From: Micropterix aruncella
Taxonomy: Eukaryota > Arthropoda > Insecta > Lepidoptera > Micropterigidae
Reading direction: 5' to 3'
DNA: 64,000 nt
Assembly: GCA_944548615.1 (NCBI GenBank)
Contig: OX155961.1
Location: 27,252,414 to 27,316,413, forward strand
The notes under the pieces are model-generated. The model did no database searches. It was not told the origin of the DNA and saw only the letters and a program-made list of their open reading frames with translations. Shown piece by piece: positions 11,110 through 22,399 of this stretch (position 1 is the first letter of the stretch; each line of letters begins with the position of its first letter). A program made the position numbers and the translations under genes.

Positions 11110-11345
11110 TCTGCGCCGACTGTTCTGCCGTTGAACGAAATTCGTAGAAGCAAACGGGCAAGCGCGTCGACATATAACCACCACTCCGTCGACGCAGATA
11201 TTCACACATTACAGAAATTTGACAACCCCCATCTGCGCGTAACGCCCGTGTGGCACTACGGGTAAAGAAAGCCTATGTCCGCGATAAATTCAAATTGAAT
11301 TACCGCTGTAATACAACAGGTAGAGGAGAATTACGCTTGCTCGAT
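11110..11345. repeat. Family E copy 1 followed by a fragment of family A
   Basis: Positions 11110-11245 match, in inverted orientation, 48030-48190. Shared words are AAATTCG[TC]AGAAGCAA and CAGAAATTTGACAACC. In one frame both read DA[DN]I[HQ]T[LF]QKFDN, so the segment may once have been coding. From 11245 the sequence GTCCGCGATAAATTC resembles family A read on its minus strand (GTCCGCGACAGATTC). I do not recognise the family E protein. Confidence 0.5.
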
Positions 11346-11648
11346 GAAACAGTATTATACATTTGCATTTATTATAGTACCGATTGCTATATTCATTAAT
11401 ATTTTCGGTTTAAGTATTATTTTAGAATTAGAGTAATTAAATAATGACATAATTATGTGATGTGAGTTATTAAATGAGTACTTAATAGATAACTGATTAT
11501 CATAGAATGGCATATCATAGGTCATTATTAATTTCTAAACTGCTATTAGTAAAATGTTATTGTGTCATTTTGTAATAATGAGTCCTACATATGTATATTA
11601 TAAAATGCTGCGCGGATAAAACATCATTACTTGCCTATCATTTGAGCA

Positions 11649-11915
11649 ATGGAGGCCATATTTTCTAGCCTGGAGCTATTAAAGTTGAAGGGTGATATTA
11701 ACATGCAGACTCGGTGCTTTATACATAACATTTTGTCGTTTTTTGACGAACTGAAAAGGAACCCGACAAAAGTTTCTCTGCTCAATCTTAATAATAATCT
11801 GATAGATAATCTGCGAAGGGTACGACACGCATCCCTACAAGCAGGTAGTAAAAGGGGTCTGGCTAGCCTAATGATTTATTGCCTCACCGGAACGTTCCTT
11901 TGGCCCGTACTATAG
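11649..11915 (+). CDS. Unclassified 88-codon frame
   Basis: The frame begins MEAIFSSLELLKLKGDINMQ and has an alternating hydrophobic and charged pattern through FDELKRNPTKVSLLNLNNNL, suggesting helices, before a less protein-like tail. I do not recognise it and it has no paralogue in the window. It stands alone in AT-rich DNA, about 300 bases after the family E and A fragments. It could be a decayed element protein. Confidence 0.2.
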   Translation: MEAIFSSLELLKLKGDINMQTRCFIHNILSFFDELKRNPTKVSLLNLNNNLIDNLRRVRHASLQAGSKRGLASLMIYCLTGTFLWPVL

Positions 11916-12585
11916 CGTTTACCGTAACGTATCCCTTTGCTCACCTCTCGCTCAAGAGTGCGCTTATGTTTTAACTTGTTACACTGCCCTTATATACCAC
12001 TTTGGGAACCACTGCCCTATATCATTATTCTTACATCGTCCCACTCAATCGATTTTCGTGTCCGAATTCCAGCGACTCCAAGTAATTTAGCCGCGGAGGT
12101 CCAGCATCTGTTTCCTTCCCTCATTCCCTTATTCTGCCCCCTTTACCTCATACCCTTAGTTCCTTCCTTACCACCCTCTTGCGTGCCTTTTAATTTCTCT
12201 TTCAAGTGGGCCCCTTTTCGTGAGTTGCGCTGGGGGGACGTTCGAAGGAAGGGGAACTATACGGACGTGTCCTGTTGTGAAAATAGTTTCCACACTTTTC
12301 TGGAAATCTGTTTTAAAGCCATAACGATACGGTATTTAGTCTGACTAATAACTTTATGATTATCGTAGAAGGATGTCGGTATACGAGTTTGTGATCGTTG
12401 TAATATAATTTGATTTTTATCGCTTTCCAGACTATTATCGTTTTTTTTTGTTTCGCTATTATTTTAAGACGCCGCGTGGCGGCCTCTTAAAAAAAAGGCT
12501 TTTTTTTTGGTATTTTATTTTAAAGGATTTTTTAACGCCAAACCCGAGAGAAGACTCTTTTATAATGATAAACAAGTTAATATAT
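11916..12585. other. No recognisable gene
   Basis: One 135-codon frame (11937-12344) exists but its composition is Pro/Leu/Ser-rich in a CT-rich stretch and it resembles no family. Positions 12430-12530 hold T runs. Confidence 0.4.
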
Positions 12586-12589
12586 TAAA

Positions 12590-12990
12590 AAAAAACAATT
12601 AAAAATACGACTGCCGTTACAGAATGTGAACTATTGTATTAATAATTGCTATTATTATTTATGAAATATTTGTCGTTTATGTATTTGTCTATATAGATAC
12701 AAGTATATTTCTGAAATGTACTCAATCAGACCTTTAATTTGACACTAAACATGATATATTTATGGTAATTTATTGACATTTGGACTTTAAAAAAAGTTTT
12801 TTTTTACATTTAGACCCTTCAGGTTGGCACCCATATGACACGCGGAATGATTATTATAACGATTTTAACGATACCACACAATTTTGAATCGGTTCAAGCG
12901 TTTAGAAGTGGAAGATGGTGGAAAAATAATCAGCGTTTCAAGATTAATACATACCGGTTTTTTCCGAGTAGGTACAATTGTGTAGTTTTA
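12590..12990 (+). repeat. Dispersed repeat family C, copy 1
   Basis: CGACTGCCGTTACAGAA, then CAGAC.TTTAATTTGACACTA and TTTATTGACATTTGG follow the same order as 23290-23500, and the ATCGGTTCAAGCGTTTAGAAG part matches 13290-13320, 23595 and 58605. It is non-coding. Its relative at 13265-13410 ends CCTTTTTTGGGCAGTCG, which reminds me of a common lepidopteran repeat ending CCTTTTTTGAAGTCGG. That last point is from memory. Confidence 0.6.
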
Positions 12991-13264
12991 TAATTTTCCA
13001 AAATGTTACATTGGAAAAAAATCGCAAGAACCAAAAATGGTTATTTAAAACACGGTATTATTTTGTGGAGTCTAATAATTACAACTTTGTATAACTTATT
13101 TTGCTAAATTAATATGCCAATTATTTGTCTTCGTTGTTGGATCTATTCCTGACGGCCGCGAAGAAGAAGATCGGAAAAAACGAAACTGTCAACACGGCGA
13201 TTTATATTTTAACTACTTTCTCCTTATATGAGAGCAAGGGGTCGCGGCACGTACCCTGTGACAC

Positions 13265-13410
13265 TCGGGAGGACAAAACGATTCTAACAAATCACTTCTA
13301 AATTGGTTCAAGCGATTAGAAGTGATGTTATGGTGGAATAAAGAAACGGTAAACATATCGATATAGATGAATCCAGAACACATTATCCTACTCCTTTTTT
13401 GGGCAGTCGT
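13265..13410 (+). repeat. Dispersed repeat family C, copy 2 (3' part)
   Basis: AAATTGGTTCAAGCGATTAG, GGTGGAATAAA and ATAGATGAATCCAGAACA correspond to 58590-58680 and 23590-23690. It lies about 280 bases after copy 1 in the same orientation, so it may be a second insertion or a local duplication. Confidence 0.6.
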
Positions 13411-15885
13411 TCAAAAAAACAAAAAAAAAACCGTTTTATCTGCTAATAGATTTCTGTATGTCAAAATTCATATTAAGCGATTCTTTAAACAGAAATGTGT
13501 ATACATAATTAATATATCAAATAACGGAAAAGGTTATGCAGTTAGCCTTTTCCTTTGTTTTATATTATTAATATTAAAGACAAACGTTCTCATCTCTATC
13601 ATTCTTCCCATAAAGACAACCTCATGTAATTCCGACGAAAAGCAAAGGATTTTATTATTTCAGGCGGTGAGATGGATCGCACGTCAAAAACCGAATGACG
13701 TTTTGACAAATATGATTGACGGAACGCGGCAGTCTCTGATTGGCCAGCGGTATAAAAATAGTTTTGCTTGAGTTACCATTCCAAAATACCGTGGATACGT
13801 TTACTTTGCTTGAATAAGCGATTGCTTGAGTATGCGGTTATTTGGTACTTGACTGTTCACGCATTCGATTCTATAATCGAAAACTACCGCGGTTATTTAA
13901 CGTTATAAAATAATTAATTCCAGAGGGATATTGCCGAGTTTACACTGGTCAGCATCGTTGTAACAATAATACAATAAAATAAAAAAAAACATATATTTAT
14001 ATTTGTTTGAATGCCCCTCATGTCACTTCCAATCATTACACCATCTTGCATTCCATTCATTACAATTATCACATCACTACACATACAGACTTATGTTGAC
14101 TTATGCTGTCAGCAATCCGCCACGCCAGAAAGTTTTAAAGACCTGTGTGGTTTTTTCTTCCGTGGAATCAACGACAATAACTTTGGTGGACATACAATTC
14201 CACAAATCAGCTCCGCCACAAACCCGCCACAGGCCTACACCAAACCGGGAAGTCGCTCTTCGAGGAGGCTACCGGATGGGAGTTAAAACATTAGTTATAG
14301 TCGCCGTCATACAAACTGGTGACCGGCCCCGTACCTGCCGCCATTGAGCGTAGGGATGGTCGCTTGACGATAAAAAGTTTATTTAAAAGTCGATATCATT
14401 ATTATATTTTGTTTGGTTTATTAGGTTATTTATAATGTTATAACATTATTTAATTACTAATAGGTTCAAGCACTATAGAAAAGTAGGCAGGTAGGCATGC
14501 TGTCGGCAAACAAACCACATCAATTCGTCAATCAAAATAAATTTAAAATGTGGATATATTATTTTTCGCATGCATTTTAATAATGATACAATACAGGTAC
14601 CTTATTCAATTATCATTACAGTTGTGAGATTATTTATTGCAACACAAGACTTAAAAATATCGAAAATAGCCAGGTATCCCAATAAATAATATACATTTTA
14701 ATTAGCTAATTAATCGATCATTATATATACGTACTATTTCACTAATCATGTAATTGTCTAGTGATTGAAATATTGCGTGTAAAGCGTTATTGCAATGGTA
14801 TAAGTTACATACTTATTTATTTATTTATGGCGGCTGAGTTAATAGCGACAAGCTTCAACTGAGTGGTTTAGTACATCGATTTTCGATTTTCTGGCTTAGT
14901 TTGATGTACTGAATCGCCCACTTGAAGGATGTCTCTATTTAAAAAAATCAACCTGTGTAATAAACAATATCGACAATATTTTATCGATATTTCTTTATGC
15001 GACATGACATGACATGACCTTTACTACAGATCTGAGTGAGAGATCGTAATGTTATGAAAGTGCGAAAGGGATGTCATGATTCTAATGATTTTAGGCCCAG
15101 TCATCAGTTTGTATGGCGGCGACTATAGTTTGATCGAAGAAATACAAGATGGCGCTCAGGCCCAAGCTGCATAGAACAATTCGGCCCTCTATACATATCG
15201 TAAATTCTGTCGTAATAAATTTATTTTTGGCAACCCTGAATAGTCCGACCGCACAATCACTTGTCGCGTACCATCAAGAATCGGCGAGAAGACGACATAT
15301 GGTATTCGGCGCTTGTCCCGGCTGACACTCCATTCCGCAGATAATTACCCATCTTGATGCTCCCATCTCCCCTACCGGGCCGCAGCGTCCGTCGATCGAT
15401 CGCCTTGTATTGGACGGACGGATACTAACTTCCTGTGCACTTAGTGAGGTATCAACATTATATTATGTATAGAACTGGAAGGGCATTTACACGCTGAAGG
15501 GACTGTAAAATATCTAAAAGGCGATTCAAAAGCGACACTCAGTGATCGCCCGATGACGTCATCGGACGATGCAATTTTGTGTGTCAAATCGTGTATGTTA
15601 CTCATGTTACTCTATTTTTTTCTAGCAACAGCATATTTAATATTAAATAAAGAGTAAGTGTCTAAGCACCTTTAGTGCAGATGTTGATGATTCCAAGAAA
15701 TGTCTCTTATGTTCCCTGACAAGACTGCAAAAGTAACTTTGTGGAAACGTCGGGAAAAGCTATCATATTGTACCATGCAGCAAAAATCCGTTTTCTTTGC
15801 TTTTAACTCTACATGTATTTTGAAAAAAAAAAACTAATATTATTCGCTAAATGTACAGAATTTAACTTCAGGCATAAAAAGAATA
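13411..15885. other. No gene recognised; one weak family A piece
   Basis: Around 14240-14280, CGCTCTTCGAGGAGGCTACC resembles the Cys/Arg-coloured stretch of repeat A0 at 3305-3335. At 14865-14930 AGTACATC and GATGTACT form a loose inverted pair. At 15000 there are three ACATG pentamers. At 15240-15440 the sequence is GC-richer without a frame. The rest is AT-rich and unassigned. Confidence 0.4.
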
Positions 15886-15889
15886 AAGA

Positions 15890-16800
15890 AAAAAAATTTT
15901 ATTTTTTTCCATTACAACCATTAAAATTGTGTAGGAATGACCAAGCATATTATATGAACCCTAAATTAGTACCTAACTTAATTTAACAAACAATGATGTG
16001 AAGTAAATTACCCCAAAATTATTCTAAATTAACAAAAAAAGACTAAAATATAACGATTGACAATACAATTAGTATATTATTACATTAATAAGTATGATTT
16101 TGTTTACAAAGTATTTTACTACGTCGTCATGCGCATAAATGTCGATTTTAAGCAGATATTATATGCGTGTCTCTTGAACACATCAATGCTTTTATTCGCC
16201 TTTCATTTATCCGGTAATTTATAAAAAAGTTAGGGTCCTATGTAGAGGCTAGTCGCCTAGAACTTGGCCGTACGTGGTATGATCTGTTGAAGGTAATTGG
16301 TTTTATTTGTAGTGTCATGCCGATGTACTTCCTCGTGGGACGTTGCCGAGCTCTTATTGCAATAGAATTCGCAAAGAGCTTCTTGATCAAAAGCTGCATG
16401 TATGGTCAATATCCCTAGTTATCGGAAGTGTTGACGACATATAAAATAGAAGACTATCGCGGTTGTTTGACATTATAAATAAGATAAAACGAATTTACCG
16501 CATGAAGTTTGTATCAGCCGACGTTGCAGCCGCCGTTGTCCAGGGTGGACTACTGTCCAGTCTATTCTAGACAACGGCGGCTGCATCGTCACCGAAACGT
16601 CGGGTGTTTCAAACTTCACGCGGTAAATCCATTTCATCCTATTTATATTGTCCATGGCATGAGTGCCGTGGACCAATACCCGTTATCACACGTATGGCTG
16701 TATTCTGCAGTGTCTTAAACAGCTACAAAGTTGATTTGTGCCGCATTACCCCATAGAAGAATACCTTAGCAGAGTTGTGATTAGGAGATGTAATGCTAAA
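15890..16800 (-). pseudogene. Non-LTR RT C-terminal fragment, family J, copy 1, split by a MITE
   Basis: The minus strand parallels 49300-49970 base for base over long stretches. Shared words include TGCCGATGTACTTCCTCGTG, GCTCTTATTGCAATAGAATT and GCATTACCCCATA. It therefore encodes the region downstream of the RT palm in the same LINE family as the 337-codon fragment there. The reading frame is broken by stops. Between 16440 and 16658 it is interrupted by fold-back MITE copy 2. It is 5'-truncated near 16800, where similarity stops. Confidence 0.8.
16441..16657. mobile_element. Fold-back MITE, family F, copy 2, inserted in a LINE
   Basis: The left arm (GAAGACTATCGCGGTTGTTT onward) and the right arm (ending ATCCTATTTATATTG) pair around GTCCAGGGTGGAC and TCTATTCTAGAC. 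The LINE it interrupts reads GACGACAT before and CATGAGTGCCG after. The uninterrupted copy at 49850 reads ACGACATGACTGCCG, so CAT (16438-16440, 16658-16660) is the candidate 3-bp duplication. The right arm is about 20 bases shorter than in copy 3. Confidence 0.8.
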
Positions 16801-16844
16801 TGCGAGTATCAAACTAATTTGAGTCCGCAATAAGAACTCAGCAA

Positions 16845-17580
16845 ACAATCTGCACGCGGCAATCTCGAACTATACATTTCGACGTCCCTCGAATGCAGAC
16901 CACTTTTGGGCAGAGGCATTTTGTGGATCCCCCATTTTGTGGAGCCCCCAGGATCTTTAATATGCTAGACAAATATTTAAAAATGTATGTGCCTAAGTCA
17001 TCTTCTTCTTTTAAAGCAAAGATTGATTTCTGGCTAAAACATGACGCCCGGCAAAATATTCACAAATTAATATACCGAGATAGTTCCCACCCTTAAATCC
17101 TATCCTTGATAATTCTTATTATTATTTTCGCTGACTTTTTATTTATTACTATTATTTATTGATTAAATTTGGTGACTATTGTTTGATATTATTTGACAAT
17201 TTATTTTATTTTATTTTTAATTTATTAACAAGATTATTTATTTTATGTGTTTTATTTTAAATATTTTCTGTTATGATCATTATTTAGTGATTATTAATTA
17301 TAATTTGTAATGGTGACGGTAATATATTTCTATTCCTTTTTATTTTTTATTTTTTTTCAAATCGCCGAATATATGTAATCTAAAAACTAGAGAGCTCGCT
17401 GCCCTGGAAAAAGTCCTGGCACTTTAAGCAGCAGCAGTACATACCTGCTAATGCTCATATCGGCCTTGTTCAATTTTAATTTTAATTTGAATAATATATG
17501 TTTTTATTGATATGATTGTTAGTGAGACCTATGCATTGTAAATAAATTGTTAAATTAATTAAATAAATAAAGAAAATAAA
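16845..17580 (+). pseudogene. LINE C-terminal fragment with long AT-rich 3'UTR, family N
   Basis: The protein trace reads TIHFDVPRMQTTFGQRHFVD then APRIFNMLDKYLK and FKAKIDFWLKHDA before the stop at about 17094. The VPR...TSFGQRHF...AP[RK]I[FY]N block is the classic tail of several insect LINE proteins; relatives occur here at 40778 and 45559. About 480 bases of 3'UTR follow, ending in AAATAAATAAA-type repeats near 17580. It starts right after LINE J copy 1, in the opposite orientation. Confidence 0.7.
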
Positions 17581-17619
17581 TGCGATGCGCAGATGAATAA
17601 ATCATTAAATAAATAATGG

Positions 17620-18005
17620 TGGGTCATCGCTGAAAAAATAAGAAAACTCCGACTTTTCACGGCTCCCCCTCACGGCAAACAGACGCACTGCCGCTCACTT
17701 GACTGTCCTTTCAAAGGCGGGCGGAAGGCCCTTCGCGGCGAAATACTTGTCGAGTTGTGCCCATTGTTGTGTGCGACCGTCACGTAGGGCCACTATTTAT
17801 TTTTGCGGTCCTTTTTACCCTTTCGTGCCCAATCTTTGTGCGGGGAATTTATTTCTCCCACCGCATTGTTGGAATAACCTCTCGCGGTCGCGTTTGAAAG
17901 GGTCGCTGAAATGTTAAATGTCTCTGTTTTCCGTTTGACTATTGCGGTATGCTATTTGTAGTAGAAATTGTTTCTGATGTAAAGCGATCCCTCGATTATT
18001 AAACC
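17620..18005. other. GC-richer patch without an assignable gene
   Basis: Positions 17660-17905 are much richer in C and G than the flanks and contain a 72-codon plus-strand frame that I do not recognise. It might be unique host sequence or an old element. Confidence 0.3.
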
Positions 18006-18009
18006 CTCG

Positions 18010-18044
18010 ATTACTAACCATCGTATTTCACAATGGTTAGTAAT
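18010..18044. repeat. Perfect 12-bp hairpin
   Basis: ATTACTAACCAT (18010-18021) and ATGGTTAGTAAT (18033-18044) are exact inverse complements with an 11-base loop. Just upstream CCTCGATTA[TC]TAA occurs twice in tandem. Function unknown. Confidence 0.7.
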
Positions 18045-18049
18045 GTGTG

Positions 18050-19050
18050 TTGGTGTAAAGTTTTCTTGACACTGAAGAGATAAATATCTTTTTATTGCAT
18101 ATTTCTTACTGTTGCAACAAATCAATCATTTATTTTGTGTTGTATATTTTTAAAGGTACAAGGAGTTCAAAGCAGTTTACTATAGGGCTGTACAGTACAC
18201 CCTGGAATTTAAATTGCGCTCAAAACTTTAAGGGGTGATTCTATCCGTTAAATAAATGACAAGAATATATTTTTTTCCATTCGATAAAAAAAAAAACAAA
18301 TAGAAACAAATAAAACAATAAAGTATGGCACATTCATACTTTATTATATTTTTTTTGTTTTTTTTTTTTTCATGAGATAATCTGAAGTTAAAGTATGACT
18401 TCGTTTTTAAAAATCTTACAGTTAAGCTGTTACATACGTATAACAGTGGCTGAGAGAAACATATTATATTTTTATTGCCCTTGAAATTTTTGGCTCTTAA
18501 TATAGCAAACTTTGCCTCTAATTTTCTTTCCTAAAATGTGTATTCGTTTTTACAAGGCTCTTTAACAGTCTTTATTCCCCATTCACTGGACGCACTCGTA
18601 CACTGTTTACGGTCGAATAAAGCGAATTTACTTCGACATATTCGAGGGTGCTTATTTAAAAAACCCAATCGGCCAAAGTACCTAAACAAATCTCCGCTCT
18701 CGATCCCTCAAAAGAAACGAATGCAAGAGGCCGGAAACGATTGCGATTTTCGCCCAGCTCAGTAGTAGAGTAAGACTGACTATAGTGATTAAATTTCAGT
18801 TGAACATGTAGATCAATATGTAAATAGATATTTTAAAAAACATATCAATCAGTCAAAGATGTACTCTGCGTAACAGTATTGTTGATACAGACATAGGCTA
18901 GTTAGGTTAAAAAATAGATGTACCTATACATATAATTGTAATATCTAGTAAAAAATATAAATCTAAAAAGTAATTAAAATAAATAAACTTAAAAAAATAG
19001 TATGACGTTGCATATTATAGTGAGCAAATCTGAGGAAAAAAATTGAAATA
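18050..19050. other. No recognisable gene
   Basis: AT-rich, with long T and A runs at 18270-18370 and a 75-codon frame at 18538 that matches nothing I know. Confidence 0.4.
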
Positions 19051-19053
19051 ATA

Positions 19054-19400
19054 CAGTAATGTGGAAATTATTGTAACCCCGCGATAATTTTCAAAAATAT
19101 ATTTTTTAATTGGCCATTATATCAACAATATGAATATATATTATTGGTTATGTTAACAAGTATGATATTTTTAATGAAATGTTTTTAACTATATGTTTGA
19201 TTTCTTAGAGGTTTTAAGCATAACATTCTTGAGATCCTTGCAAATATCTTGGAATTACCACCTGGACTTACGAACTTCCGAAAATATCCCATTTATTGTC
19301 AATGAGATTTAAGTCCGGTGAGTTGCCTTTCCATTCGAACCACGTGGATCATTCATTTTGCAAGTAATATTTTTTTCCTTACACTATGGCGTGGGGATAA
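19054..19400 (-). pseudogene. Tc1-like transposase remnant with one terminal repeat
   Basis: On the minus strand one frame reads WFEWKGNSPDLNLIDNKWDI, close to the WPGNSPDLNPIENLWD block that carries the third-catalytic-residue region of Tc1 transposases. A second frame then reads FQDICKDLKNVMLKT, the usual C-terminal helix. Stops and shifts separate them. The element end TACAGTAATGTGGAAATTAT lies at 19052-19071, matching the common Tc1 inverted-repeat start CAGT...AATTATT next to a TA. The N-terminal DNA-binding domain and the first two catalytic aspartates are not found. It is inactive. Confidence 0.75.
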
Positions 19401-19790
19401 ATTTTGCTGAAAGATCGCTTTACAATTTAGTTTATTTTTTCAAATTCAAACCATGATTTTATTGAAATAAACTGGTTTGTACCTTTTTCTCATTAAATAA
19501 TTTTATTGTATGGGGTCTGATTGAAATGGTATATCGCTATTTCGGCATAGTTTAGCCCCCATGATATAGTCTACTATAAAGAAGAATTAATCCAAAAAAC
19601 TAAAGCTTTTGTGACTAAAAGCAACCAAACTCACCGAACTTATCTTAAATTGATCCCATTTATTTTATTAGATATTATTAAGTCCATGTTTCCATATGTA
19701 AAAACATATGTTTTAGAAGCAATAGGATTAATCAGAGTATAATTTCAGTACTAAAATTGCATGAATTCGTCATACTCAAGCCTTTAAAAT
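19401..19790. other. No gene assigned
   Basis: AT-rich. It could contain the rest of the Tc1 element, but I could not find the matching second terminal repeat. Confidence 0.35.
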
Positions 19791-19794
19791 GTTT

Positions 19795-20098
19795 GTTTGT
19801 TTGTTTTAAAAGCTTTATTGCACACACATAAGAGTACAATGTGGTGGGCCTATTGCCAATACCGCCAGGGTTATTGTGACTAAAGGTTTATGTGGGCAAA
19901 TTGATTTACAAGTTATAAATGAATACACTTATGTACGTAATATTCATCGTAGTATAAAATATAAAACAGTGATTACTAACGTATGCCAACTCGATATTGA
20001 AGGGAGGAGTGGAATATAAGGACAAGCAAAGGAGACAGGAGGGGAGGGGGGGTATTCATGAGTTGAGTAAATGTCTCTTTAACGATTTTGTCACTCGA
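19795..20098 (-). pseudogene. LINE 3'UTR, family D, copy 2
   Basis: Nearly identical to 7401-7715: shared words include ACAATGTGGTGGGCCTA, GGTTTATGTGGGCAAATTG and GGAGTGGAATATAAGGACAA. The tail (CAAA)n and AATAAAGCTTTTAAAAC are at the left end. It breaks off near 20098 before the protein-coding block present in copy 1, and it lacks the CAAGTGGCAATATATACCGA segment of copy 1. Confidence 0.8.
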
Positions 20099-20099
20099 G

Positions 20100-20855
20100 C
20101 TAATGGAGAATATAATACGAATTAAAATAATCAGTAATATTAGTATAATAAATAATAAATCATTATAGTCCTAGCTCATGTATATGTTTTTAATAGCCAA
20201 TCGTTTAATTTAGTAAAATGATTACTTTTCAATAGATCAAATATACATTGAACAGTATCCAGACGCCCTCTAGTCCGGTATGGTATGACCGAAGCTTCCG
20301 CAGCCCCGGGCTAGCAAAAGTCGCGACAGAGGGGGAGGGTTTATGGTACCTATGTGGACGCAACTTAGGAAATTCTTCCAAGATAAGCGACAGGGGTTTG
20401 GTGTCAAATTGACCATACTGCGTCGACAACAAAAAAAGCAAACTTTGACCTGTGCAAACTTTTCAACGTTAGTTCTGTAAATACAGGGTGCGATGTATTT
20501 GCTTGGGTAACATTTATTCTTCTCCTTTTTCGGGTCAGATATTTCATTGCCTTAGATTTTGCAACTCGAATTAGTTAGATATATATAAATGTATTCAAAA
20601 TTATTTGATTATTTGAATAATTTGTGTTTAGTTAAAATACTTTAAAATAGGCGTTGTCATTAAAAAAACACCAGTAATATACTACTCTTATATAAATATA
20701 TACGAGTATATATTGATATAAGATAGATATATTCGATATTTAAATTCTAAGTGTCAACATATATTTTGAAATTTTCTCAACAATAAATAATAATTAAATA
20801 ATAAATTTAGTGAATAAATTCGGCGGTTAAGTAACCGGACCAGGTTGCCACAAGC
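20100..20855. other. No gene seen
   Basis: AT-rich with ATATA runs at 20690-20760. Positions 20229-20440 contain a 70-codon minus-strand frame with no family signature. Confidence 0.4.
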
Positions 20856-20864
20856 CTAGGAAAT

Positions 20865-21103
20865 GGAAATATTTTCCTGAAAGTGTGGAGCTCGCCAAGA
20901 CGTGTGGCCGACGTGGCGGGTATCGGGCTAAATACCTCCTATATAATACATAAATGAACAGTACCTACAACCTTATGACATCAAGGAGACAGCTGGACCT
21001 ATCTGGATGAGGGAAACGGACAACCGATCCGGATGGAGAGTGATTGGAGAGGCGTATGCCCAACGGTAGGCGAATGCGCGCTAATGATGATGAAGAAGAA
21101 GAA
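20865..21103 (+). pseudogene. RTE-type LINE 3' end
   Basis: The end reads AGAGGCGTATGCCCAACGGT, followed by ATGATGATGAAGAAGAAG at 21083-21103. GG.GT/CTATGCCCAAC[AG]GT next to a (GAT)n or (GAA)n tail is the finish of RTE-like LINEs, as also seen at 42505-42552. Only the last decayed codons and tail remain. Upstream, GCCACAAGCCTAGGAAATGG to 20960 may belong to it but I cannot follow the frame. Confidence 0.6.
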
Positions 21104-21310
21104 GACATTAATAAAATTGCAAGCGCAAGTGACATTAAATTATTTATGATGACATTCTCTCATCGCAGATTAGACCTAAATAGTGTAGCTAATATCTTAA
21201 CAATGTTGGATTTTGTTTTTTATTTATTTCTCAGACAGGACTCGCCAACCTATTGAATTGTGATATAATAGAATCACAATTACCACTGCATCATTAAATT
21301 ACTGATTATC

Positions 21311-21528
21311 CGTGTTTTTTTTATTTACATTTACATTTATACTTTTTACGGTAACGGCCCATATTAAAATGTCAATTGACAATAACAATCACCTAACAGG
21401 AGGCCCGCTTTTATACCATCACGTGGCAGTACTCAGGCGGTCACTCATACAAGTCCTAATCACGCCCAACGCTGCTTAACTTCGATGTTGTGACGGGAAC
21501 CAGTGTTTCAAAGCTGGTACGGACGATA
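21311..21528 (-). mobile_element. 5S rRNA-derived SINE
   Basis: Read on the minus strand, 21528 to 21414 follows an insect 5S rRNA over its whole length: GTCCGTACCA, CACTGGTTCCCGTC, ATCGAAGTTAAGCAGCGT, TGGGCG, ATTAGGACTTG and GAGTGACCGCCTG appear in the right order and spacing, with scattered changes. A further ~100 unrelated bases follow, ending AAATGTAAATGTAAATAAAA. A 5S head, a body and a short-repeat tail is the plan of SINE3 elements. The 5S internal promoter would let it be read by RNA polymerase III. It could instead be a lone 5S pseudogene beside an unrelated tail. Changes in the head argue against a working 5S gene. Confidence 0.75.
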
Positions 21529-21539
21529 CACTTTATTAT

Positions 21540-22085
21540 GATACAAGTGATACAAGTCACTTATGGTCATACAAGTCACGTTATTGTGATACAATTAATT
21601 CAAAATCACTGATATAATACTAATCGGAGCAACAATAGTTCCACTGTATCATTAAAACGCTCTAAATGGGGTGCCCTTTTTCGCGTCGTTTACAAGTTCT
21701 AACAAACATATGGGAGCAATCATAAACAACATTTTAAATCCTGAAGACGTTCTCGTGACCGATATTCAGATACTAAATCATAGTTGGTAGTACATCAGAC
21801 CCTAATTAAACCTAGGATGACTGTTTTATTTATGTGTGAGCACTTCTATGGTTATTAGAGTTCTAATTGGTATTAAACTGCTTTTTATTGCAGTTTTTTA
21901 TATTTGTAATAATTATAAATTAACTATTTGATAACTGATTATCCGTTTTTATATTTTGACTACCTGTATTTTTCATTTATATCTACTTAGGTATTTTAGC
22001 AACTCAAATTAATTATAAAAGATTTTATGTTTTTTTTTATAAATATAGAATAATTGAATAATTTTATAAATAAATAATAAATAAA
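21540..22085. other. No gene seen; short local repeats
   Basis: Words built on TGATACAAGT recur between 21539 and 21593. CCACTG[CT]ATCATTAAA occurs at 21281 and again at 21642, bracketing the SINE. The rest is AT-rich. Confidence 0.4.
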
Positions 22086-22090
22086 TAGTT

Positions 22091-22395
22091 CCCTTGGAGT
22101 AAATGGGTATTTTCATGGATGCATCTGTCCCTTTTGCAGAATTTTCGGCGACATCGACTTAAAGTACTATAACTACGAAACTACTACACCAATCATAAAA
22201 AGAACAACTGCACAATGATTGCATTGAAATTTCGAATATAGAATATTGAAATATCATTTTGTAAAACAATTAGATAATTATGAATAAATATGAGAACGTC
22301 AAAGAAGTGAAAAAAACGCGGAACCAGATCTGGTCGTATCATACTCAACGGATAATTGTTTCAGAACCAGATTTGGTCGTATCATACTCAACGGG
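22091..22395. mobile_element. TTAA-type (piggyBac-like) MITE, family G, copy 1
   Basis: It begins CCCTTGGAGTA and ends, on the other strand, CCCGTTGAGTA. A nearly identical 306-bp copy lies at 59584-59889 with TTAA on both sides. Here the right side is TTAA (22396-22399) but the left is AGTT, so one flank has mutated or recombined. Inside the right end, two direct repeats of about 29 bases (CAGAT[CT]TGGTCGTATC core) are 12 bases apart. CCC-starting TIRs and TTAA are the piggyBac signature. No coding. Confidence 0.85.
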
Positions 22396-22399
22396 TTAA

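Noticed and set aside
11937..12344. 135-codon plus-strand frame
   Set aside because: Pro/Leu/Ser-rich translation of a CT-rich stretch; no family resemblance.
21414..21528. A working 5S rRNA gene
   Set aside because: Many changes from insect 5S and a SINE-like body and tail continue directly from it.
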